A stretch of DNA of 64,000 bases, taken from CAWJLE01 sp963843645. GTDB taxonomy: Bacteria; Chloroflexota; Anaerolineae; DAOTYC01. Position numbers and translations under genes: made by a program. The stretch spans positions 248,001-312,000 of the forward strand of contig CAWJLE010000001.1 in NCBI GenBank assembly GCA_963843645.1. The letters are read 5' to 3'. The number at the start of each line of letters is the position of its first letter. Positions within the stretch are counted from its first letter, which is position 1. Below the pieces are notes generated by a model. The model saw nothing but the letters and a program-made list of their open reading frames with translations, had not been told where the DNA came from and did no database searches. This document shows, piece by piece, positions 25,850 to 35,498 of this stretch.

Positions 25850-27463
25850 CTATCTGCGTTTATCTGTGTCCATCTGCGGTTGCCTGTCCATCTGCGGTTC
25901 CCTGTCTCCCTTGCGGCCCGCCCACTTGCCCGGCCAGCCGGGCAGAAGCAGCCCCAGCAGCAGCGCCAGGGCGGCTGCGTAGAAGGTCAGCCGATAGGCG
26001 CGCTCGAATCCCCGGATGTTCTCGTCGCACGCGCGCTGGATCAGGTCCGCCGGGACAGGCGCGGGGTCCTGCGCGACGCCGGCGTTCAGCGTGACGCTCG
26101 CCGCGGGCGCGGACTCGCACAGGCCGGGAGGGCGACCGTGCGCCGCGCTGACGGGCTCCTGCAGCGCCTGGACCTCCGGCGAGAGCGAGGCGGCGAGAAT
26201 CGTCGCCAGAACCGCAACGCCGATCGACTGGATCACCAGGCGCGTGGCGTTGCTCAGCGACGAGCCGCGCGGCAGGTCGTGCCGGGCCACGACGCTCAGC
26301 GCCGTGACGAAGGTCGTCTGCACGGTGAGGCCGAGCGCGAGGCCGCGGAGCGTCAGCAGGAAGAGGATCCAACTGATGGGCGTATCGCCCCGAATCAGCG
26401 AAAGCTGCCAGGTGTTGAGCACCAGGACGACGAACCCCGACAGCAGCAGCGGCCGCGGTCCTATCCGGTCGTAGAGCCGCCCAGACAGGATCACGAACAG
26501 GCCGCCGGTGACCGCCATGGGCAAGAGAATCACCCCCGTCTCCAGCGCAGTTCGTCCGCGCAGCGACTGCAGGTAGAGGGGCATCAGGAACTCGGCGCCG
26601 AACAACGCCAGCGTGGTGACGTAGCCGAGCAGAGTGGCCGCGAGGAAGGTTCGATTGCCGAACAGCCGCAGGTCGAGCAGGGGCGATTTCGCCACGAGAA
26701 GCTCCATCAGCCCGAATGCCACGAGTCCCACGCCGCCGATGCCGAACCAGAGCAGCGCATCGGGCGAGCCCCAACCCTGTTCGGCCGCGAGTGACGCGGC
26801 GTACAGGATGGCCCCGAACCCGATGATTTCGGTGATGATGCCGCCCACGTCGAACGCCGGCCGCTGCGGGCTTCGGTTCTCGCGCAGGAAGTGAAGGCCC
26901 AGCACCACCCCGATCAGCCCGATCGGCGGATTGATGAAGAAGATCACCCGCCATAGGCTCTGGTCGACCAGCCAGCCGCCCAGGATGGGGCCGACCGCGG
27001 GCGCGACCAGGGTGACGATGCCGAACACGCCCAGGGCCAAACCGTGCTCGCGCGGCGGGAAGGCCTGCAGCAGCAGGGCGGTGCCCAACGGCATGGCGAG
27101 CCCCCCGCCGATGCCCTGAATGGCGCGCGCGGCGATCAGGAGTCCGAGGCTGGGCGAGAGGCCGCACAGCGCCGAGCCGACGGCGAACAGTCCCAGCCCG
27201 CCCAGGTAGATCTTCTTCGAGCCGAACCGGTCGGCCAGAAACCCGGCCAGCGGCGTGCTGATGCCCAGGACCAGGACGTAGATGCTGATGATCCACTGCG
27301 TCTCGCCGAGGTTGCCGCCGAACTCCTGACGGACCGTCTGAAAAGCCACGTTGACCGCTGTCGTGTCCAGGATGATCATGAAGATGCCGAAGACGACGGT
27401 GGACAGCACCTTCCATTTGTAGTTGGACTCGTAGTCAGGCAGCGGCTGCGGTAATGCAGTCAT
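25850..27463 (-). CDS. DHA2-family drug/H+ antiporter (EmrB/QacA type, 14 helices)
   Basis: 537 residues of MFS transporter. Motif D1 is FMIILDTTAVNVAF, motif A is GFLADRFGSKKIYLGGL, and motif C is LVAPAVGPILGGWL, which marks a drug/H+ antiporter. About 14 hydrophobic helices plus an extracytoplasmic loop late in the chain fit DHA2. The last 20 or so residues (GDREPQMDRQPQMDTDKRR) are encoded by the ACCGCAGATGGACA repeat that flanks the IS110 region, so the natural C-terminus may have been replaced by repeat sequence. The start ATG at 27463 follows a purine-rich site. No regulator gene is adjacent. Confidence 0.88.
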   Translation of the reverse strand: MTALPQPLPDYESNYKWKVLSTVVFGIFMIILDTTAVNVAFQTVRQEFGGNLGETQWIISIYVLVLGISTPLAGFLADRFGSKKIYLGGLGLFAVGSALCGLSPSLGLLIAARAIQGIGGGLAMPLGTALLLQAFPPREHGLALGVFGIVTLVAPAVGPILGGWLVDQSLWRVIFFINPPIGLIGVVLGLHFLRENRSPQRPAFDVGGIITEIIGFGAILYAASLAAEQGWGSPDALLWFGIGGVGLVAFGLMELLVAKSPLLDLRLFGNRTFLAATLLGYVTTLALFGAEFLMPLYLQSLRGRTALETGVILLPMAVTGGLFVILSGRLYDRIGPRPLLLSGFVVLVLNTWQLSLIRGDTPISWILFLLTLRGLALGLTVQTTFVTALSVVARHDLPRGSSLSNATRLVIQSIGVAVLATILAASLSPEVQALQEPVSAAHGRPPGLCESAPAASVTLNAGVAQDPAPVPADLIQRACDENIRGFERAYRLTFYAAALALLLGLLLPGWPGKWAGRKGDREPQMDRQPQMDTDKRR

Positions 27464-27557
27464 GATTCGTATTCCCCCGTAAGACGAGGCCGTCCAGGTT
27501 GGCGGCCGGAGACGGCATTATAGCGACCACCCCCGCCGCTGTCAACAGGCCCGGCTC

Positions 27558-27723
27558 CTGGCTCCTACCCACTTTGCTCTCTCAGCCGCCGCAGACCTCT
27601 CTCCCGGCCTCTCCCCTGCAAAGGGAGAGGAGCAAATCGGTTGACGTTCTCCTCTCCCTTTGCAGGGGAGAGGCCGGGAGAGAGGTCTGCGGCGGCTGAG
27701 AGAGCAAAGTGGGTAGGAGCCAG
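27558..27723. repeat. Long hairpin repeat, CTCTCCC family, copy 2
   Basis: Near-perfect arms of about 73 bases (GGCTCCTACCCACTTTGC ... GGGAGAGGAG and the mirror) around a short loop. The inner part matches copies 1 and 3, while the outer part is unique to this copy yet still perfectly mirrored. Confidence 0.9.
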
Positions 27724-27729
27724 GCCCGG

Positions 27730-27788
27730 CTCGTCCCGGCGATTTCAATCGCCGGGACGAGCGTCACAATTATGATGCAATTGCCCTG
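27730..27788. repeat. Hairpin with a repeat also found at 41037-41090
   Basis: CTCGTCCCGGCGATTTC is followed by its mirror, then GAGCGTCACAATTATGATGC and AATTGCCCTG. The second half recurs, with changes, at 41037-41090. Confidence 0.75.
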
Positions 27789-27895
27789 GGCCGGCACGGC
27801 AGGACGTCGACCCACTTCAGATCCATTTTGTTCGGCTCCGCCGCCCCGGCCGATTGACGCCGGCAGATTAATCGGTTGGCGGCCTGCCGACCTCA

Positions 27896-27976
27896 GACTT
27901 CCGAAGTTTTGGAAACTCCCAGCACACTGTCCGTGCGGCCAGCGCGGGCAGACCGCTGGGCTGTGTCGGAAGTCTC
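27896..27976. repeat. Interspersed palindrome, degenerate composite copy
   Basis: It begins GACTTCCGAAGTTTTGG, as in other copies, and ends GGGCTGTGTCGGAAGTCTC, like the right half of the 33624-33664 stem. The middle (ACTGTCCGTGCGGCC) recurs at 58373-58387. Confidence 0.7.
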
Positions 27977-27985
27977 TTGCCTGCA

Positions 27986-28017
27986 ACAAAAAGCCCACCT
28001 GTCGCGAAGGTGGGCTC
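27986..28017 (-). terminator. Rho-independent terminator after lepB
   Basis: On the minus strand AGCCCACCTTCGCGACAGGT folds into a strong stem and is followed by a run of five T, 30 bases after the lepB stop. Confidence 0.88.
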
Positions 28018-28044
28018 GTGTGGAGCGATTGCAGCCGGCGCGCG

Positions 28045-28564
28045 TCAGGTGACGGGGCCGAGGTCGTTGAGCGGCCAGTACGAGAGCCAGGCACGGCCGA
28101 CGACGTCCTCGAACGCGACCATGCCGAAGGAGCGCGAGTCGTTGCTGAAGCCGCGGTTGTCGCCCAAGCACGAAGACGTGCAACGGCGGAACCTGCAGCG
28201 GCGCCACCAGGCCACGGGTGAATTGATTCAGGTATGGCTCGTCGAGCGGCACGCCGTTGACGAAGACGCGCCCGTCCTTGATCTCGACGATCTCACCCGG
28301 CAGCCCAATGACCCGCTTGATCAGCAGCTCGGAGCGGTCGCTGGGCAGCTTCAGGACCACCACATCCCCCCGCCGTGGCGGGTGGATGTGGTAGGAAACC
28401 TTTTCGACGATCAGACGTTGGTCGGTGTGAAGGTTGGGCTCCATGCTTTGCCCATAGACCCGCGTGGCCTGCGCCATGAACAGGTTGATCAGCAGGGCGA
28501 TGATGATCGCCGGCACGATAGTTTCGAGTATCTCTCTCACTGCACGTAACCCACGGAAGATCAT
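28045..28564 (-). CDS. lepB: Signal peptidase I (one frameshift)
   Basis: 173 codons when one extra base near 28163 is removed. It has an N-terminal membrane helix (TIVPAIIIALLINLFMAQA), the catalytic serine in YGQSMEPNL and the catalytic lysine in LLIKRVIGLPGE. LPLHVFVLGDNRGFSNDSR follows after repair, the conserved box E with the GDN(R)xxSxDSR motif, ending DLGPVT. It removes signal peptides from exported proteins at the membrane. It lies 67 bases after pnp on the same strand and has its own terminator. Confidence 0.9.
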
Positions 28565-28631
28565 GTCTTCTCTGCGACGTCGGAGGCTGCGGGCCGGGCT
28601 CCCGGCCCCATTCATCCCACGATCCTGGCAT

Positions 28632-30914
28632 TTATGCTCGCCTTCCCTCAGAATAAGGCGAGGGCCGCGGACCGCGTCCACGGTCGCCACCACCACCGCG
28701 TCCGCCGCGATCTCCACCGCGGTCGCCGCCGTGACTGCGATCGCCGCTGCGACCCCACTTCGGCTCGGCACGCGGTCGTGCTCGCGCGCTTCTTCGGCCG
28801 TCCAGCCTTCCAGCACGGCCTGCCGCGAGAGCTTGATCTTGCCCTGAGTCGTCGATGCCGATGACCATGACCATGACCTCGTCACCCACGCGGACGACGT
28901 CCTCTACGCTGGGCACCCGGTAGTCGGCCAACTGCGAGATGTGCACCAGGCCGTCCTTGCCGGGCAGGATCTCCACGAAAGCACCGAAATCGGTGGTCCG
29001 CACGACCTTGCCAGTGTAGATCTTGCCCACCTCGGCGTCTTCCGTCAAGCCGCGGATGATCTCGACCGCCTTCTGGCTGCCGCACGCCGTCCGTGCCGGC
29101 GATGAAGACCGAGCCGTCGTCTTCCACGTCGATCTTGGTGCCGGTCTGCTCGATGATGCTGCGGATCATCTTGCCGCCGGGGCCGATGATCGCGCCGATC
29201 TTCTCCGGATCGATCTTGATCATGATGATGCGCGGCGCGTACGGAGCGACAGCTCCGGCCGCGGTTTGTCGATCACAGCCAGCATCTTGTTCAGGATGAA
29301 CAGCCGGGCTTCACGCGCCTGCATCAGCGCATCGCGCAGGATCTCCTGCCGCACGCCCTTGATCTTGATGTCCATCTGCAGGGCGGTGATGCCCTCGGCC
29401 GTGCCGGCGACCTTGAAGTCCATGTCACCCAGGTGGTCTTCCATGCCCTGGATGTCGGTCAGGACCGCGTAGCGGTCGCCCTCCAGGACCAGGCCCATGG
29501 CGACGCCGGCCACCGGCGCGTTATGGGCACGCCGGCATCCATGAGCGCCAGGGTGCTGCCGCAGACGCTGGCCATGGAGGACGAGCCGTTGGACGACAGG
29601 ATCTCCGACACCAGGCGAATGGTGTAGGGGAACTCTTCCTTCGGCGGGATCACCGGCACGAGCGCCCGCTCGGCCAGAGCGCCCGTGGCCGATCTCGCGC
29701 CGGCCGGGCCGCGCATGAACCCGGTCTCGCCCGTGGAGTAGGGCGGGAAGTTGTAGTGGTGCATGTAGCGCTTGTACCGTCTCGGCCCCCAGGTCGTCCA
29801 GCTTCTGCTCGTCGCCGGCGGTGCCCAGAGTAGTGATGGTCAGCGCCTGCGTTTCGCCGCGGGTGAACAGGCCGGAGCCGTGCGCCCGGGGCAGCGAGAC
29901 CGACTTCCACCGAGATCGGCCGGATTTCCTTCAGGGTGCGCCCGTCAGGCCGGATGCCTGCGCCAGGATCTTCGCCCGAACCTGCTGGCGCACGAGTCGC
30001 ATCGAACGCCTCGCGCACCTGGCCTGCCGGCAGTACTTCACCTTCATCCTCGTTCTCGGCAAGTCCAGAGACGACGGATTCTTCCAGCTCCGCCAATGGC
30101 AGAATAGCGCTCTTCTTTCGTGCTGCCGCCGCTCAATGGCCTCGACCACGCGGGTCCCGACCACGTTGACCACTTTCGCGCGCACGCCTTCCGACAGCGC
30201 GGCGGGCGATGAACTCGAACTTGGGTTTGCCCAGCTCCTTCTGCATCTGAAGCTGGACCTGGATGATGTCCTGCATGGCCTCATGGGCCCGCTTCAGACC
30301 TTCCTGCACCAGCTCTTCCGAAACCACACTGGCGCCCGGCTTCCACCATCAGGATCGCTTCGGCCGTGCCGGCCACTCGCAGGTCCAGCTGGCTGTTCTC
30401 CATCTGGCTGACAGTTGGATTGAAAACAAACTCGCCATCGATGTAGCCGACACGGACCGCGCCGATCGGGCCGCCCCAGGGAATGTCCGAGAGCATCAGA
30501 GCCGCCGAAGCGCCCACGATGGCCAGGACGTCGAGATAATTGTTCCTGGTCGGCCGACAGGGCCGTGATGGCGATCTGAACGTCGTTGCGCATTCCTTTA
30601 GGGAAGAGCGGACGAAGAGGTCGATCGGTGAGGCGGCACAGCAAGATACCGGACTCGGTAGGGGCGGCCTTCTCGCTTCGAGGAAGCCACCGGGGATTTT
30701 TCCGGCGGCGTAGAGCCTCTCTTCGTAAGTCCACGCTGAGCGGGAAGAAGTCGATACCCGCGCGGGGTTTCTTGCTGGCGGTTGCCGTCGCAAGAAGCAC
30801 ACGTCGTCCGAGCGAACGACGACGGCTCCGCCGGCCTGGCCGGCCAACTTGCCAGTTTCCAATTGGATCGTGTGCGGTCCAATGTGCGCTGTAAAATACC
30901 CGTTCCTTATTCAT
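28632..30914 (-). CDS. pnp: Polyribonucleotide nucleotidyltransferase (many frameshifts)
   Basis: About 760 residues when repaired. Start ATG at 30914: MNKERVFYSAHW. Recognisable parts in order: first RNase PH domain (DIPWGGPIGAVRVGYIDGEF; NSQLDLRVAGTAEAILMVE), helical linker (VRQQVRAKILA), second RNase PH domain (RTLKEIRPISVEV; MHHYNFPPYSTGETG; MDFKVAGTAEGITALQMDIK), KH domain (IGAIIGPGGKMIR), S1 domain (GKVVRTTDFGAFVEILPG) and an RGG-rich tail (GDRGGDRGGRGGGGDRG). At least eight single-base shifts occur, about one per 250 bases, far above the neighbours. It degrades RNA 3'-5' by phosphorolysis. Gene order rpsO-pnp is the classic one. Confidence 0.9.
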
Positions 30915-31221
30915 TTGTACCTCCATAGTTGGAGCACCGGAGGCCAGGGACTGGGGAGTGAATCTCCAACTGGGCTGCGGATACAATCCCCAATTCCTGA
31001 CCTACTCCAGGCTCTGGCCACTAACTACTACTGATGACTGACGACACAGTCCCGCCGGTCGTCCGGTCACAACCGCGCTGGTTGTGCCGCGTCGCAGCCT
31101 CAACGGCTGCACTCTGAGTGGGTGACTGCTCCTGACAAACTAAACGAGCAGAGGAGGTCGGCGTGACTGCCGCCCTGCCGTCTACTCGTTCGTAACACAG
31201 CTTCCGCCGTGTATCACAAAA
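30915..31221 (-). promoter_or_regulatory. Structured leader between rpsO and pnp
   Basis: These 307 bases hold no gene. On the minus strand they can form several small stems, such as CACAACCAGCGCGGTTGTG (31068-31086) and CAGCCGTTGAGGCTG (31095-31109). In other bacteria the rpsO-pnp gap carries a stem cut by RNase III and used for pnp autocontrol; that role here is inferred from position only. Confidence 0.4.
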
Positions 31222-31511
31222 CTACTTGCGAAGACCCAGTCTTTCAACAACGTTACGATAACGCTCCACATTGGTACGGCTCAAGTAGGCCAAATGGCGC
31301 CGCCGCTGCCCAACCATCTTCAGTAGCCCGCGACGTGAGTGCTCATCGTGCTTATGGCCTTTCAAGTGCTCGATCAGTTGATTGATACGATTGGTCAGCA
31401 AGCGATCTGCACTTCCGGCGAGCCAGTGTCCGCCGTGTGGACGCCATATTGTTCCATGATCGCGCTTTTTTCAGCCTTTGACAACGGCACGCTGCCTTCC
31501 CTCCTGTTCAT
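31222..31511 (-). CDS. rpsO: 30S ribosomal protein S15 (one frameshift)
   Basis: 96 residues after restoring one missing base near 31407. It begins MNRREGSVPLSKAEKSAIME, continues DTGSPEVQIALLTNRINQL, HLKGHKHDEHSRRGLL, VGQRRRHLAYL and ends VVERLGLRK. These are the conserved S15 blocks that bind the central domain of 16S rRNA. The break makes the gene easy to miss. It lies directly upstream of pnp on the same strand. Confidence 0.92.
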
Positions 31512-31632
31512 TTTATTATTGCTCTTCAACTACGTCTTGGATTATACCATAAACGATCTCAATTGCCTATCGCCAGCGTCCCGACTTCAAAAGCGCCCCC
31601 TCGCACGTGCGGGATTCGGACACCACATTCAT

Positions 31633-32601
31633 TCAGTAAATGACCGCAATTGCCAAATCGATTCGCGGAGACCAGGAGTCACGCAGCGATGGGTCCAGAG
31701 CTCCGCAGGCCGTTGGCGAACAGGAAGATGGACAGGATCGTGATGAAAATCATGATTCCGGGCGCGGCAACGAGCCACGGCCCGCTTTGAATGTATTGCC
31801 GCGAGTTGATGAGCATGTTGCCCCAGGTAGCCGTGGGCGGCTGCACGCCGACGCCCAGGAAGCTCAGTCCGGACTCGACCAGGATCGCGCCGGCCACGTC
31901 GAACGCCGCGACCACGATGATCAGCGCGCTCACGTTGGGCAGGATGTGCCGAAACATCAGCCGGGCGCTCCGCGCGCCCACCGCGCGGGCGGCCAGGATG
32001 TAGTCCCGTTCTCGAATGGAGAAGACCTCGCCGCGCACCAGGCGCGCCGTGCCCATCCACCCTGTGATGCCGATGATCACCGCCAGCATGGCCGGACTTG
32101 GCCGGAACAGCAGGGACAGCAGGATCAGCAGGAAGATGAGCGGGATATTCATCAACGTCTGGATGAGGCCATTCGCTGATGTCATCCACCAGGCCGCCAA
32201 AGTAACCACTGATCAGTCCGACCGTCACGCCCAGCGTCATGGAAATCAGCGAGACGGCCAGGCCGATGGACAGTGACACGCGGCCGGCGCTCAGCACGCG
32301 AGACAGCGTATCGCGCCCGTATTCATCCGTGCCCCAACCAGTGCGCGGCACTGGGCGGCGCGAAAGTCTGCTCCAGGTCGATCGCATTGGGGTCCTGGTG
32401 AAGGAGTCTGGCTGTCGATGATGGGCGAGCCATAGGCGAGGAAGCCGATGACCACCAGCATGATCGCGCGCGACCACGGCGATGCGATCGCGTTTGAACT
32501 TCGCCCACGAGGCGCTGAGGTACGTTTGCACGGGCTGAGTCGCGTCGACTCGAGCACGATTCAGCCCGTTAGTCGAAGATGGAACGCACTTCTTGCTGCA
32601 T
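31633..32601 (-). CDS. Oligopeptide/dipeptide ABC transporter permease, OppC/DppC type (frameshifted)
   Basis: About 322 residues after repair of at least five single-base shifts (near 32565, 32480, 32400, 32335, 32175 and 31705). The start ATG at 32601 (MQQEVRSIFD) has GGAG upstream and follows the previous stop by four bases. It has the N-terminal helix typical of OppC (IMLVVIGFLAYGSPIID), then WLGTDEYGRDTLSRVLSAGR, the EAA-loop region VREEVF-like (RLVRGEVFSIRERDYILAARAVGA) and a C-terminus RALDPSLRDSW. It forms the membrane channel with the upstream OppB-type permease. Confidence 0.85.
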
Positions 32602-32605
32602 CGTA

Positions 32606-33553
32606 CTACTCCAATTTGACCCGCGGGTCAACGAAACTGTAGGCGATGTCGGCCATCAAATTGCCGAAAATCACCAGAAAAGATGAAATCATGAACAACG
32701 CCATAAGCAGGGGATAATCCCGCTGGTAGAACGCCTCGTAAGTGAGGCGGCCCATGCCGGGCCAGGAAAACACCGTCTCGAACAGCACGGCGCCGGACAC
32801 CAGGCCGGCCAGCGCGCCGCCCATCATCGTGACGACCGGCAGCAGCGCATTGCGCAGGACGTGCCGGTTGAGCACGACGGCGTTCGGCAACCCCTTGGAA
32901 CGCGCGGTGGTCACGTAATCGGCGCGCAGGACTTCCAGCACCTCGGTGCGCAGAAATTGGGACAGCGTGAGCCACAGGCCCATTGCTTCCATACTGGCGG
33001 GTAAGATCAGGTGCCACAGCCGGTCCGGAAGCGTGTCGTGGCCCAGCGTATACTGCCCGCCCGAGGGTAAGATGGGCAGGTAGATGGCGAAGAGGATGAT
33101 CAAAATCAAGGCCAGCCACCACGTCGGGATGGCATTCCCGGCCACGGTCAGCACGCGCACCACGTTGTCGAACCAGGAGCCCCGCTTCAGCGCCGCGTAG
33201 ACGCCCAGCGGGATGCCGCCCAGGAAGCCGAGAATCAAGCCCGCGCCGGACAGCTCCACCGTCGCCGGCAGGCGGCTCAGAATGATATTCAGGACGGGCT
33301 GCCGCGAAACGTAAGAGTGCCCGAAGTCGAGGTGCAGCATGCCCCACACCCACCGTCCGTATTGCACGGGCAGCGGCGCATCGAGGCCGAGCGAATGCTG
33401 TATCGCCTTGATCTGATCCGGCGACACCCGCGGGTTTTCGAAGAACTGCACCGGCCCGCCGGGAGCGACGTGCATCAGCGTGAAGCTGATGATGCTGATG
33501 CCGATCAGCAGAAAGATCGACTGAATCACACGACGAACGAAATATCGTCTCAT
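32606..33553 (-). CDS. Oligopeptide/dipeptide ABC transporter permease, OppB/DppB type
   Basis: 315 residues, intact, six predicted helices. It starts MRRYFVRRVIQSIFLLIGISIISF, has the OppB-type periplasmic segment LGLDAPLPVQYGRW and the EAA loop VLRADYVTTARSKGLPNAVV (contacts the ATPase), and ends in ADIAYSFVDPRVKLE, the usual end of this family. Four bases separate it from the OppC-type gene. Confidence 0.9.
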   Translation of the reverse strand: MRRYFVRRVIQSIFLLIGISIISFTLMHVAPGGPVQFFENPRVSPDQIKAIQHSLGLDAPLPVQYGRWVWGMLHLDFGHSYVSRQPVLNIILSRLPATVELSGAGLILGFLGGIPLGVYAALKRGSWFDNVVRVLTVAGNAIPTWWLALILIILFAIYLPILPSGGQYTLGHDTLPDRLWHLILPASMEAMGLWLTLSQFLRTEVLEVLRADYVTTARSKGLPNAVVLNRHVLRNALLPVVTMMGGALAGLVSGAVLFETVFSWPGMGRLTYEAFYQRDYPLLMALFMISSFLVIFGNLMADIAYSFVDPRVKLE

Positions 33554-33623
33554 GTTAACATACTCTCATCAAAAGGCGACCACGAAGGGTCGCGGAGGCC
33601 GTCGAAGTCGGCCTCTCCGGTCT

Positions 33624-33664
33624 CAGACTTCCGACACAGCCCGCTGGGCTGTGTCGGAAGTCTG
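33624..33664. repeat. Stem-loop of the interspersed palindrome type between transporter genes
   Basis: A 41-base palindrome CAGACTTCCGACACAGCC and its mirror around a CGCTGG centre. It lies between the stop of the binding-protein gene and the start of the OppB permease, where a stable stem could protect the upstream message or reduce read-through. Confidence 0.85.
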
Positions 33665-33678
33665 TAAGAGAGGTCCCA

Positions 33679-35274
33679 CTACTCGACCACGTACCATTGT
33701 TCGATATTATAGCCAATGCCCAGCGGCGTTGGGCGGATGCCGCCGATGCGCTTGTTGATCGCCACGTACGACAGGTCCTGCGAGATGAAGATGTAGGGCG
33801 AGTCTTCGGCTATGATCCTCTGGATCTCGTCGAAGATCGGCTTGCGGTTGTCGCACTGCGTTGCGCTTTGGGCAAACAGGTCTTCGACCTTTTTGTTGAC
33901 GTAGGCCGGATAATTCAAGTCCGGGATGAACTTCTCCGACCAGATCTGGTTCATCCAATACGGTTCCAGCGTTGCGGCCCAGCCGTTGACCGTCAGGTCC
34001 CAATCGAAGGGCTCGCTGGACTGCGCCTTGATGAACGCGCCCCACTCCAGGCCCTGAATGTCGACGTCGATGCCCAGCTTCTTGTACTCGGCCTGCGTGA
34101 CCACGGCGATCTTCTCACGCGTCTTGCTGGTGTTCGGGCCGTAGATCAGCTTGAGCTTCAACTGCTGGCCGTCCTTCGTCCACCTTCCGTCCGACCCTTG
34201 CGTGTAGCCGGCTTCCTGCAGCAGCGACTTGGCTTTCGCCGGATCGTAGTCGTAGTGCGGCACGTCGGGATTGTAGTACTCGCTACTCGGGATGATCGTC
34301 GAGTACATCGGCCGGGCCAGGCCGTACAGCACTTTGTCGATGATGGCCTGCCGCGGGAAGGCGTAGCTGAGCGCGTGGCGGACGCGCACGTCCTTGAGGA
34401 CGTCGTGCCGCAGGTTGAACGCGATGTAGCTCCAGCTGCCGGCAGCCCGCCACCACTCGTACATCTTCAGGTTCGGGTTGGCCTTCGCCTCCGCGTACTG
34501 CTCGGGCAAGACCCCCGCCTCGTCGACCTCTCCGCTCTTCAGCATCGTGTACGCAATGCTCTGCTCGGGCACGATACGAACGATGTAGCTGTCCAGCTTG
34601 GGCCGCCCGAGGAAGTAGGAATCGTTCGCCTCAAAAATGGCATGATCGTCCCTCACCCACTCTTTGAGCTTGAAGGGCCCTGAGACAACCGTGGGGTGCA
34701 TGATCTCCGGGTTCTTCTCCGGATCTTTCCAGTCCAGTTTCTCCCAGACGTGCTTGGGCAGCGGCGTCACGGCGTCGACTCCTTCGAGTGCGGGACAAAA
34801 CTTTTCCTTCACCGCAATCACCAGAGTGTACGGGTCGGGCGCCTCGTAGGATTTAATGAAATCGAAATTTTCGCGGTAGGGGTATTCGTTTTCAGGGTTG
34901 TTGGATTGATCGAAGGTGAATTTGAAGTCCGCGGAAGTGATCGGCTCGCCGTCGCTCCACTTCATGTCTTTTCGCAGGTGAAAGGTGTAGGTCAGGAAGT
35001 CGGGCGAGATATCCCACGATTCGGCCATCAGCGGCTTTGGCTCGAGCGTGTCCGGGTCGCGCCGCATCAGGCCCCCGGCGTAGACCAGACCCTGGTAAGA
35101 GCTGGAAGCCGTGTCGGTGGTCTGGTACGGATGGAAGCTGACCGCGTCCGACGTTGCGGCTTCCGTATAACCTTTGTTCTGCGCCGCCGCCGGCAGCAGC
35201 ATGACGGGACCCTGCACGAGAAACGCCAGAGCCAACAGGAGCGTTGCGGCGATGGTGAGGGTGCGTCTGAACAT
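33679..35274 (-). CDS. Extracellular solute-binding protein of a peptide ABC transporter (family 5)
   Basis: 531 residues. The signal peptide is MFRRTLTIAATLLLALAFLV... ending AAAQ without a lipobox cysteine. Typical SBP_bac_5 segments are seen: GLMRRDPDTLEPKPLMAESW, FHLRKDMKWSDGEPITSADF (the family signature region), VRHALSYAFPRQAIIDKVL and YDPAKAKSLLQEAGY. It captures oligopeptides or similar ligands and delivers them to the OppB/OppC permeases downstream. A strong AAGGAGG-type site precedes the ATG at 35274. ATP-binding subunits are not in the window. Confidence 0.9.
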   Translation of the reverse strand: MFRRTLTIAATLLLALAFLVQGPVMLLPAAAQNKGYTEAATSDAVSFHPYQTTDTASSSYQGLVYAGGLMRRDPDTLEPKPLMAESWDISPDFLTYTFHLRKDMKWSDGEPITSADFKFTFDQSNNPENEYPYRENFDFIKSYEAPDPYTLVIAVKEKFCPALEGVDAVTPLPKHVWEKLDWKDPEKNPEIMHPTVVSGPFKLKEWVRDDHAIFEANDSYFLGRPKLDSYIVRIVPEQSIAYTMLKSGEVDEAGVLPEQYAEAKANPNLKMYEWWRAAGSWSYIAFNLRHDVLKDVRVRHALSYAFPRQAIIDKVLYGLARPMYSTIIPSSEYYNPDVPHYDYDPAKAKSLLQEAGYTQGSDGRWTKDGQQLKLKLIYGPNTSKTREKIAVVTQAEYKKLGIDVDIQGLEWGAFIKAQSSEPFDWDLTVNGWAATLEPYWMNQIWSEKFIPDLNYPAYVNKKVEDLFAQSATQCDNRKPIFDEIQRIIAEDSPYIFISQDLSYVAINKRIGGIRPTPLGIGYNIEQWYVVE

Positions 35275-35424
35275 GAGTTCCTTCCTCCTTCATTTGGACC
35301 CAACGAGCGATACGATTTAAGTTGCGACCGACCAGTGCCATTCGGCTTCGCCTGGCACGAACGACGTACGAATTAACATATTGTACCACGGCGGCGCAAA
35401 TTCAGGACAACAGGCCGATGCACA

Positions 35425-35455
35425 GACTTCCGAAGTTTTGAAAACTTCGGAAGTC
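35425..35455. repeat. Interspersed palindrome, consensus copy
   Basis: A full consensus copy: GACTTCCGAAGTTTT followed by its mirror, between the binding-protein gene and rimM. Confidence 0.88.
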
Positions 35456-35498
35456 TCAGAAGTTCGGGCTCAATCGAATGCTTGTGATGCCTCGACCG

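Noticed and set aside
28632..30914. pnp as a pseudogene
   Set aside because: All domains are present and conserved outside the single-base shifts, and essential genes nearby show the same type of shift, which points to sequence error.
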